From positions 806,001 to 870,000 of the forward strand of contig NZ_JAVIWI010000001.1 of the NCBI RefSeq assembly GCF_034314085.1: a stretch of 64,000 nucleotides of DNA, in the 5' to 3' direction. Position numbers and translations under genes: made by a program. Shown one piece after another: positions 49,365 through 57,100 of the stretch (positions within the stretch are counted from its first letter, which is position 1; each line of letters opens with the position of its first letter). This DNA comes from Undibacterium sp. 5I1 (GTDB lineage: Bacteria; Pseudomonadota; Gammaproteobacteria; Burkholderiales; Burkholderiaceae_D). The notes beneath the pieces were generated by a model. It was not told the origin of the DNA. It did not search any database and saw only the letters and a list, made by a program, of their open reading frames with translations.

Positions 49365-50906
49365 TCAACCAAAGACACCATGTACAAACCAGCTTGCGTT
49401 GGTATCGGTCTGCTCACCTAGACGTTCTCTATAAATCCAATAGCGGATATGTGCTGGATTTTCCGCGACGAAGTAATCACGTGTTACTAACTGCCCATTC
49501 CACCAGCCAGCTTCTATTCTTTCTGCACTTGTCAGTAGTTTGAGTGGCGCCTGGTAATAAGGTCTGTGTTGCCGTATTTCGATAGCGATCGCTTTTTCTA
49601 AAAGCCACATAGGGCGGGATGCCTGTAGGGGTGGTTGCTGTTGTTGACATTGTTTTTCTGTTGCCTGCTGGTGAATCACCGATGTCCAGTGATTTGCTAT
49701 TTCAGGCCGATGATCGGCTAGTGGTGCGGCCTGCAAAACCTGATTGTCACCCAAACGTGCTACCAGCAATTCCAGTAAGCGATGGTGATTTTCGGCGTGA
49801 GCTTTGGGTTCCGGGAACAGTGTCGCATTGGGGACATGCATTGCTTGAACCTGGCTGGCATCCAAGCTGACGGCGATGACAGGCGCCTCAAGCTTCACTT
49901 GTGCCAGACGTTCTTTGAGTAAGCGTATCAGGTGATCTTCGCGCCAAACTGGTTCGGCTAACAAAATACTTAACAGAGTGGGCGCAATAGCTTGTCGACC
50001 ACGTTCATGTTCTAGTTGTAAATCGACTTGCGATACTGCGAGTTGCTTGGCAGTCAGCCATCCCATCAATTGTGTTAGCAGACTACGAATAAAAGCTAGG
50101 ACCATTTCTGCATGTTCTATCCGGTCGGGCATGTCAATACGGACTTTGAACTGAGGCGGAATTGCGATCCACTCGAATAGCTCGACTTGTTCACCATAGG
50201 CTTGGTCTAGTACATCGAGAATCTGTTTGCCACAACGACGTTTCAATCCGGCGCGTGGTAATTTTTGTAGCGTTCCCAAGTCATCACAGGCAATACCGCG
50301 CAGCCAGTCCAGCCAAGGAGTCGCAGCGGGGAGCAGATGCACAGGCAGACTATCCAGACTTTGCACTAGCTTGTTCAATTTTAAAATTCTTGTTGCCGGA
50401 GGTCGTTGCCGTCTACTTTTGCTGGAATGCTTGTTGAGCTTGTCGGCAGTGCTAGCAGCATTACGTGCAAGCAGCCATGCACCCATCGCGGTTGGTGCGC
50501 AACTGAGTGTGATGGTCATTCCCATCACGCGCATGGTTTCTTTAATCCGGCGACATAAGGCACGGATGCCACCAAACAGCCGCAAGCTCGCTCCGATATC
50601 CATCAACAAACAATCATGTCCGGCATAAGCTACTTGCGGCGTGTAGTTTAATAATGCCATCGCCACTTGTTGTAGGGCGCGTGTTTCCAGTGCTGGCTGG
50701 CGCTGATAGAACAACGCGGATGGTAGCAACATTTGCAAACCTGCTTTACGCATACCGATCTGCGCGCCAGAATGGCATGCTAATACGGATGCGCAGGTGA
50801 TCCGATTTTGCTCCAGCACGACTGCAGCCTGCTCAGTTAACCAGTTCGGACGAAAAATTTCTAGCTGCAACAGTGGCAAGTGCAGGGCGATCCAAAGGCG
50901 TGTCAT
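49365..50906 (-). CDS. imuB: ImuB, Y-family polymerase-like SOS protein
   Basis: 513 residues. The start MTRLWIALHLP overlaps the imuA 3' end by 74 bases. The DCLLMDIGASLRLFGG stretch is the ImuB version of the Y-polymerase palm, with the catalytic acids largely lost. The C-terminal part ends YFVAENPAHIRYWIYRE, the ImuB C-terminal motif. ImuB is an inactive polymerase that links ImuA and DnaE2 to the sliding clamp. A beta-clamp motif is not clearly visible, and a run of Q residues lies near 410. Confidence 0.93.
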   Translation of the reverse strand: MTRLWIALHLPLLQLEIFRPNWLTEQAAVVLEQNRITCASVLACHSGAQIGMRKAGLQMLLPSALFYQRQPALETRALQQVAMALLNYTPQVAYAGHDCLLMDIGASLRLFGGIRALCRRIKETMRVMGMTITLSCAPTAMGAWLLARNAASTADKLNKHSSKSRRQRPPATRILKLNKLVQSLDSLPVHLLPAATPWLDWLRGIACDDLGTLQKLPRAGLKRRCGKQILDVLDQAYGEQVELFEWIAIPPQFKVRIDMPDRIEHAEMVLAFIRSLLTQLMGWLTAKQLAVSQVDLQLEHERGRQAIAPTLLSILLAEPVWREDHLIRLLKERLAQVKLEAPVIAVSLDASQVQAMHVPNATLFPEPKAHAENHHRLLELLVARLGDNQVLQAAPLADHRPEIANHWTSVIHQQATEKQCQQQQPPLQASRPMWLLEKAIAIEIRQHRPYYQAPLKLLTSAERIEAGWWNGQLVTRDYFVAENPAHIRYWIYRERLGEQTDTNASWFVHGVFG

Positions 50907-51603
50907 TGGTCAATCCGGTAGACAAAACAGGTGAATGGGAGGCAATTGCTGAGTCAGGTAACAAAAGCGAGGGAATTCTCAGCAGCAAAGGCTGTTCTCG
51001 CCGGATACCGCGTCGTTTGATAAATTGAATTTGTACGCCTTCTAAGGTAGGTGCGACTTGCAGGCGTAATGGCGCTGGCGAAGGTGTGTCGGCACAAGTG
51101 CTTGGTCGCATCATGAAAAAAACTGCTTCCCCACCTTGCGCAGCAAGATGCAGACGACGTAAGGCTTCTGAACGGATCTGCGTTTGCCACAATAACAAGG
51201 CAGCGCAACTGCCGCTACGTAAAACCTGCTCAGCCGCCCACAGAGCATCGGCTTGTTTTTTACTCCGTATCCAGACACATTGAGAGAGTGGAATGCCAAA
51301 AGCATTTAAGGCTAACAATTGCGGCGCATAAGGCGGCTGTATGAACATAATCGAGCCTCCATCTTGTCTGGCAAGTCTGGACAAAACAGGATGCAATAAG
51401 CGCAATTCAGCACTGCCGTGATGCTGGAGCAGTAACTCAATCAAACAACTTCGCGGCCAGCCACCACCGGGCAATTCGGCCGACAGCGTCGGAAAACTGC
51501 TTTCTACACAAGCGACATGGCTACGCGCCAACTGCGATGCGCGCCATAAAGAGGGATGAATTTGATCTGGGGTGAGGGAAGACATAGATACTGAAATAAA
51601 CAC
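50833..51603 (-). CDS. imuA: ImuA, RecA-like SOS mutasome protein
   Basis: 256 residues. LPGGGWPRSCLIELLLQ near 45 takes the place of the RecA Walker A but without the GKT, as in ImuA. The HGSAELRLLHPVL and FIQPPYAPQLLALNAFGI segments are typical. Start may be 51603 or the ATG at 51585 (SSLTPD). It is the first gene of imuA-imuB-dnaE2. A LexA-like palindrome lies at 51722-51741 and a REP-like repeat occupies most of the leader between it and the start. Confidence 0.92.
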   Translation of the reverse strand: MFISVSMSSLTPDQIHPSLWRASQLARSHVACVESSFPTLSAELPGGGWPRSCLIELLLQHHGSAELRLLHPVLSRLARQDGGSIMFIQPPYAPQLLALNAFGIPLSQCVWIRSKKQADALWAAEQVLRSGSCAALLLWQTQIRSEALRRLHLAAQGGEAVFFMMRPSTCADTPSPAPLRLQVAPTLEGVQIQFIKRRGIRREQPLLLRIPSLLLPDSAIASHSPVLSTGLTNDTPLDRPALATVAARNFSSELVN

Positions 51604-51614
51604 TTTAATAGATG

Positions 51615-51714
51615 GGACTTACGCAAAACCGCCTCAGTTGTGTTGCCGCGCTTAAGCGTACTTAAAGTACTGCTTTCGTCGCTGCGTCTTGCCGGGACAA
51701 TTTTTTATAAGTCC
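51615..51714. repeat. REP-like hairpin repeat, copy C1 in the imuA leader
   Basis: 100 bp. The ends GGACTTACGCAAAA and TTTTTTATAAGTCC pair. The interior has AAGCGTACTTAAAGTACTGC and CTTCGTCGCTGCGTCTTGC, shared with copy C2 at 61073. It is transcribed as part of the imuA 5' leader if transcription starts at the LexA box. Confidence 0.65.
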
Positions 51715-51721
51715 AAATAAA

Positions 51722-51741
51722 TACTGTATGTATATTTAGTA
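51722..51741 (-). promoter_or_regulatory. LexA (SOS) box of imuA
   Basis: TACTGTATGTATATTTAGTA compared with the TACTGTATATATATACAGTA consensus: two to three mismatches, mostly in one half-site. Located 119 bases upstream of imuA, with ATACTAAA/TACAGT -10/-35-like hexamers overlapping on the minus strand. Confidence 0.65.
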
Positions 51742-51797
51742 TAATATTTAAATCATCTATTTTTCAATCACTTAGCGAAATAATGAAATAAATAAAA

Positions 51798-51817
51798 TAC
51801 TGATTGCATATACAGTA
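51798..51817 (+). promoter_or_regulatory. second LexA-like (SOS) box
   Basis: TACTGATTGCATATACAGTA; the right half (ATATACAGTA) is perfect and the left has CTGA for CTGT. It is 57 bases from box 1 and 109 bases upstream of the divergent small gene, so it could control either or both. Confidence 0.7.
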
Positions 51818-51925
51818 TTTTGTGCTAAAGTATGTTTTGTCGTATCGCTTTAGCTCTATCGCTTTTTTTATTCAACAAACTTATTACCACTTTTTATTCA
51901 TTTACTGATTTGGAGACGGTTCAAT

Positions 51926-52153
51926 ATGGCACACCTTGATAATTCCTTTGACGGACAATTTAGCTTGCAACTCGCCCCAACATCATTTTTGATGCGATTG
52001 GGTAGCCGTGAAATTTTTGTCTGTCGTGATTTCCGCAAACGTTATTACCACGTCAATCCGTTGATGGATTTTTCGACAGGGATAGAGGCGGGACATCTGG
52101 AACTATTGTTGTTCCGCAAGTGGTTGATCATCTTCTCTAAGGCAAGATGGTAG
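51926..52153 (+). CDS. small hypothetical protein, possible SOS gene
   Basis: 75 residues (MAHLDNSFDGQFSLQLAPTS..., YYHVNPLMDFSTGIEAGHLE). TTGGAGAC lies 9 bases before the ATG, and the chain has Phe-rich strands, a His/Asn turn and a short basic end (FRKWLIIFSKARW). No family recognised. A LexA-like box lies about 110 bases upstream, so DNA-damage control is a testable idea. Confidence 0.55.
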   Translation: MAHLDNSFDGQFSLQLAPTSFLMRLGSREIFVCRDFRKRYYHVNPLMDFSTGIEAGHLELLLFRKWLIIFSKARW

Positions 52154-52450
52154 TCGGCAGGTGATCACAAGTCACGGGTGTATGTTCCTGCCCTTGCTTC
52201 TGATCGTTGGATTAAACCTAGAAACGGCAGTTGGACGAGTTTGAGTGTGCATTTTTTCGGTTCTCCAGCAAGGCGAGACGCAACCTTCATGTTTCAACTA
52301 GGAGCAACGCAGTTGGGGGAGCCGAAAAGTATGCAATCAGATTGGTAGCGCTCTCACCAGAACGGCGACGGTGACGGTGAAAACGCTGACATGAGTCAAT
52401 TGAATCAACTACTTATTTATACTGACAAGCGGTCAACGGCCGTTTCCAGG
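52154..52450. other. intergenic region with repeat B1
   Basis: About 300 bases. Carries repeat B1 (52243-52336) and continues to resemble B2 up to about 52390 (GTAGCGCTC...). Convergent boundary of the small SOS gene and the lipoprotein gene. No ORF is supported. Confidence 0.5.
52243..52336. repeat. hairpin repeat, copy B1
   Basis: GAGTGTGCATTTTTTCGG pairs imperfectly with CCGAAAAGTATGCAATC across about 60 bases. The interior AGCAAGGCGAGACGCAAC and GGAGCAACGCAGTTGGGGG matches copy B2 at 53280 and, more loosely, the reverse complement of C2. Confidence 0.5.
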
Positions 52451-52966
52451 TTAATGGCGGGATCGACGCTCGCTAGGGTCGCGCAAAGGATCTGGTCCGT
52501 TTTCTAGCTTGCTCACAATTCCGGCTTGATCAAAATAGATAGACATCAGTGAGTCCCACACACCGCTTTCTTTATAGGGATAAGACCAGGTTTCTAGTTG
52601 TACTCGCGGAAAAAAGCCAGTTTCGCTCGGTGCTCCGATGATTTTTAGTACGCTGGCTTTGTCGGATTGTCCTACTTTGACTTGAGCAAATTTTTGCAGA
52701 GTTAATACCTGCTCATAAGAGATCAGCTTGCCATCAGAGCCGATACGCGCCATGTGTGTTGCCTGTGCCATCCTACCGCGCATGTATTCCAGCAAATGCT
52801 GATCGCCGTCCTGGTAGATATGCGTTGGCTGACCCAATTGTGCGATGACTTCTGCCTCGGTTTGACCGATCTTAATTGTTCCAACGCCCCAGCTTACACA
52901 GGAAGATAAACTGAGTACGGCGAGTAGTGGGCCAAGCATCTTTAATAAGCGTGGGGCTATCATCAT
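52451..52966 (-). CDS. lipoprotein, BamE/SmpA-like fold
   Basis: 171 residues from the ATG at 52966 (GGAG 4-7 bases upstream; further ATGs at 52990, 52975 and 52963). The lipobox LSLSSC ends a signal peptide, so the mature protein is lipid-anchored. VGTIKIGQTEAEVIAQLGQPT and the later VKVGQSDKASVLKIIGAPS are two GxxxxxVxxxLGxP repeats of the SmpA/OmlA type. It faces the periplasm, probably on the outer membrane. The C-terminus is Arg/Asp-rich. It lies 41 bases from repeat A5. No partner evident. Confidence 0.8.
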   Translation of the reverse strand: MMIAPRLLKMLGPLLAVLSLSSCVSWGVGTIKIGQTEAEVIAQLGQPTHIYQDGDQHLLEYMRGRMAQATHMARIGSDGKLISYEQVLTLQKFAQVKVGQSDKASVLKIIGAPSETGFFPRVQLETWSYPYKESGVWDSLMSIYFDQAGIVSKLENGPDPLRDPSERRSRH

Positions 52967-53005
52967 GATCTCCATTCTGGCTTTTATCAAGCCAAGCTAT
53001 TATTT

Positions 53006-53086
53006 ATACTGATGGTGAGTATATTTTTAACGTCCAATAAATCATTGGACGTTAAGCTATGTTTTAAAGAATTAATAGGGGAGTAT
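53006..53086 (+). repeat. dispersed repeat family A, copy A5 (best preserved)
   Basis: 81 bp: ATACTGATGGTGAGTATATT, then the perfect core CGTCCA-N9-TGGACG (53031-53051) and GGGGAGTAT at the right. It serves as the reference for the family. Confidence 0.75.
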
Positions 53087-53251
53087 ATTAATTCACCAAG
53101 CTAATCATAATGCGGCATGTTTGTTTGACGCTACTTAGGCCACTTAGCGTTAAGCTTAGATCTCTTACCCAATAAATTCCAGTTCTTATCCAGACAATAA
53201 GCTCCAGTCATTTTTTAAGTTCTGGTGCGCGTCTGAACCATTTCAGGCTTT

Positions 53252-53488
53252 AACCCAGATTTTCCATTGGAACAGCGAGAAGTGTGCCTTTGGCGGACTG
53301 ACTGGCTAGACGCGACGACGACGCAAGCTGCATCTTGCTAAGAGGAGCAACAACACCAGGCAGTTCGCCAAAGGTGCACTTGTCGCTGTAGCGCTCCCAC
53401 TCAAATCGCGGTGGTGTTATCCCTCTGAAGACCGCACGCCGTCCGCGTTTTTTGCGAAGTGATAGCGGTCTAATGGAAAATCTGGGTT
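53252..53488. repeat. nested inverted repeat B2
   Basis: Outer arms AACCCAGATTTTCCATT (53252-53268) and AATGGAAAATCTGGGTT (53472-53488) are perfect 17-bp inverted repeats. Inside, arms near 53280-53300 and 53361-53381 (AGTGTGCCTTTGGCGG / CGCCAAAGGTGCACT) pair with few mismatches, and GACCGC/GCGGTC (53430-53470) forms a third hairpin. A long structured transcript or small mobile element is possible. Confidence 0.65.
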
Positions 53489-53506
53489 TAACTATTTTTA
53501 CCGTTT

Positions 53507-54184
53507 TTAAAAGGCGATGGCACCCACATAGCCGGATGGCAAATCTAACAATATCGTTCTGCATTTTTTTAAACGTGCTGCCAGATCAGGATGCCATTCT
53601 GATAAAGCCAACCCTTGGGACTTCAGTCTAGCCTCTTGCATAGTCCATTCTTGTGCAAACATCAGCAGCTGATGCTGAACTGTTTGTCCGGCAATTTTCT
53701 TATAGACCTCATCGCCTAAATAAAGTTGTGTTACATCCCGCCAATCCAGGGACAAATCGACCCGCATTAGATCAATGCCGATATTTTTTTGAAAACTGAT
53801 CGCCGCAATAGATAAACCCGGCTCATGACTGATTGACACGCCTAGCGCGATCTCTTGTTCATGAGCATATTTGTCTGTGTCGCTGGAATTAATACAGATA
53901 CTTAAAGCTTGTCCTGCCGATCCTACAATTCGCACTTGTTCCTGTGGGATAGAGAAGGCTTGCGAGAACAGATCCCGCAAGGCGTGGCGTATTTGTAGTC
54001 TGGCTTGATCACGCAGCGTAGTTATCTCTGTAACTACAGAAATAACTACGCTTTTGTGTTGATGGAATGCTTCTACCGCTTCTGGCAATAAATCAGGCCA
54101 GGAATAGACAGCTAGCTTGGGTGCTGTAGTAATAGCTACCAATGCCGTCGGCATCGGATTGGACGAATCTGCTTCAGCCCTCAT
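53507..54184 (-). CDS. 4'-phosphopantetheinyl transferase (Sfp type)
   Basis: 225 residues if begun at the ATG at 54184, 2 bases after the synthetase stop; an ATG at 54202 overlaps the synthetase. The family motifs are present: GVSISHEPGLSIAA near 118, IGIDLMRVD near 138 (the Mg2+-binding GxD) and EWTMQEARLKSQG near 190, where the usual WxxKEA Lys is Gln. It moves the phosphopantetheine arm from CoA to a carrier-protein Ser. Coupling to the synthetase gene makes the carrier of that enzyme the obvious target. The degraded KEA motif makes activity worth testing. Confidence 0.85.
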   Translation of the reverse strand: MRAEADSSNPMPTALVAITTAPKLAVYSWPDLLPEAVEAFHQHKSVVISVVTEITTLRDQARLQIRHALRDLFSQAFSIPQEQVRIVGSAGQALSICINSSDTDKYAHEQEIALGVSISHEPGLSIAAISFQKNIGIDLMRVDLSLDWRDVTQLYLGDEVYKKIAGQTVQHQLLMFAQEWTMQEARLKSQGLALSEWHPDLAARLKKCRTILLDLPSGYVGAIAF

Positions 54185-54188
54185 CTCG

Positions 54189-57100
54189 TCAGGATTGCGC
54201 AATCGCTGCCGGGCAGCCGCGCCAGCTGGATTTGGCGGGGATAAATTCGCCCTTCATTACCAGAGTCAGCGCGCCGAGTTTGGCTTCGTCACCCACGACG
54301 GCGCTATATAACACCGAGCTGCGGGCACCCATGTAGACGCGTTCACCGATGATAACTTCGTCAATCTTCATCACGCGGTCTTCAAACAAATGAGTTTGTG
54401 GGCAGGCCAGTGCATTGATCTCACTATATGCACCGATGCTGACGCAATCAAACTCGGTAATATCCGTCGTATCCAGATAAACACCACGACCAATTCTGGC
54501 ACCCAACAAATTAAACGCCAATGGCAACCATGGTGTACCGCGCAAATAGCGCATGAAGTTGGGGACAGCGATTCCTTCGTACAAATTGGTAATGCCTTCA
54601 GACAGCCAGACAAACGAGGTCCACATTGGCATGCTGCTCTTTTTGTAGCGGAAAATGAACAACCATTTCAAGGCCATGACAAAGGCAAAACTGCCAACAC
54701 CATACCAAAGTCCGGCAATCGATAAATAATAGGCGACATCGCCCCAGCGGTCATCACCGGCCAAAGGCATCAGATTGAGCACAATGGTGTAGCCAACAGA
54801 AATTACCATCGCATGGGGAGAAATAATCCGGAATGCTTCAATCAGACCACGACCAAGACGACGCATTGCTGATGGGCGGAAGGTGAGTTCTTCGGGAAAC
54901 CCTTTGACTTCTTCCCGCGCCGGCAAATGCATAGGCGGCGAACCTAACCAGGTATCACCCTCATGCATTTGATCATTGCGCGGCGCACTGGTGTGAACAC
55001 CGATCAAAACGTTTTCAGGCAAGATCGTGCCATCTGGAATATACGCGCCGTTACCGACAAAGCTCCGGCGAGAAATTACGGTCGGCTGCATACTCATCCA
55101 GCCGCCATCAATTTCTTCATCCCCTAATAAAACTGCATCAGCGATAAAGGTGTCATCCCCCAGTGTCAGCATATCTGGCACGACGCCCAAGGCGGTTGAA
55201 ATCTCTGCGCCGCGTCCCACTTTTGCGCCCAATAGCCGGTACCAGTAAGGCGCATACACCGTGGCATATACGCCGTGCAAAACATTCAGGCTCGATTCCT
55301 GAATCTGATTGACCAGCCATTTGCCGCAATAAGTATTGCCATGTACCTGGTACGTTCCCGCTTTCAATTTCGGCAAAATGCTCCAGCGTATACCGGCCGA
55401 TAACAGCGCGGTACAGACAATCAAGATCGCTGTAGCGGGGAAGGCGAGGATGAAATACTTGGTCAGCTGGAAAAACATATTATTACTTTGCAGCCAAGGC
55501 AAACTATCCAGATTGTCAAACCAATCGATCGTAATAAAGCTAGGGAACACTGGCAAGAAAAATAACGCGGTAATCAACAAGCTACCAAAAATAAAGAACA
55601 CAGCTTCAGTGAAAAATCGTAATTCAGATACAACTGGTCGTTCCGGGCGCGATGCCGGATCAAATACACCCACATCAGCCGCAGGCGATCCGCGCCAGAT
55701 TCTGTCATTGGGAATAGATTGACCTTCGCTCAACGCAGACTGACCTTCCAGATGGGCGAAGTTGCCAAGCTCAGTACCGCCTTCCAGAACCGAATAGGAA
55801 CCGACATAGGCTTCGTTGCCCAGCGTGATCTTACCTAAACGCAGCAGACCGCGTTCAACACGGGCATTTTCAAAATTGCAGGCGTTACCAATACTAGCGC
55901 CATCACCAATTTGTAATAAATCAGGTGAGCGCAAGGTGATCGAGCCGATGTTCACATCCTTACCGATCTTTGCACCCAATGCCCGCAGCCACCAGGCATA
56001 CATCGACGATCCACTCAGCATGTAGGTCGGTGCTGCTTCTACCAGCCGGTCTGCCAGCCACCAGCGATAATATGTGACACCCCACAACGGATAATTGCCT
56101 GCTTTAAGTCGCCCCACGATCAGCCATTTGCCTGCGATCGCGATTACAAACTCAAACAGGGTCAGCAATAAAAAAACACCAACGGATAAAAAGGTTGCAC
56201 GAATAATCGAGTCGTCGGGGTCGCCAGTAAAAAAGTGATAAGCGAAGAAAGGCGCTAACCACTGCATCATGCGCATGGCCACCAAAAAGGGAATCATGAC
56301 CGCCTGAGCAGCACCACATATCCAACGCTTGACGTCAGATGGCTGCTCCCAAGTGGTGTGAATATTTTCTGAGGTAATCGCGCCGGCAGTCATGACGCCA
56401 GCAATTGTCCCGACCAGCCGTGATTGATAGATGTCACTGATTTTGAAATAGGCATATCGGGCATCTGCTCGCAGCATCGACACCAGACGTGCTGCCAGCA
56501 AGGAGTGTCCACCCAGATCGGAGAAAAAATCGGCGCTTCTGTGGATTGCTTGTCCTGGCAAAAGTTTATTTAAGGCCGCAAATAAAATTTCTTCTGCCGG
56601 CGTTTCTGGAAGATCGGATTCTTCCGTGCTCACCGTTTCTGAAAGCGTTTGTGCTTTCAGTGTCTTTCTGTCGATCTTGCCTGAAGTAAGCCTTGGCATT
56701 TCGCTCAAAAATTCATAGCGGCTTGGCACCATATACGAAGGCAAGCTTGCCAATAAGGCTTGTCGTAAGTCGCTCGGTTTAATCACGTGAGAAGAGTCGT
56801 TCACAATAAAAGCGATCAACTGATCAACACCTTGCTCTGAACGTAAAATGACCGCGACGGTACCAACACCCGCTTGCTGCGCCAGTACGGCTTCTATCTC
56901 GCCCAACTCAACCCGAAACCCGCGGATTTTGACCTGATCGTCGGCACGCCCCAAACATTGGACCGAGCCATCCTCCGCAATACGTGCCAGATCACCCGTT
57001 CGGTATAGCCGCTGATCATTGAGACTGTTCGATGGAGCAGACCAAGGATTGGCGATGAATTTTTCTGCCGTCAGGTCAGGTCGTCCCAGATAACCATCGG

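Larger units (their letters stand above)
51604..51925. other. divergent SOS control region
   Basis: 322 bases between imuA (minus) and a small + gene. It holds the REP-like repeat C1 (51615-51714) and two LexA-like palindromes (51722 and 51798). A+T-rich around the boxes. No other coding seen. Confidence 0.7.
52967..53506. other. 540-base region of stacked repeats
   Basis: Between the lipoprotein and the phosphopantetheinyl transferase. Contains repeat A5 (53006-53086) and the nested inverted repeat B2 (53252-53488). An ORF read in the minus frame at 53250-53564 is only the B2 repeat and is not a gene. Confidence 0.6.

Noticed and set aside
53250..53564. 104-codon ORF on the minus strand
   Set aside because: It covers the B2 inverted repeat and runs into the transferase gene in another frame; composition follows the hairpins, not a protein.
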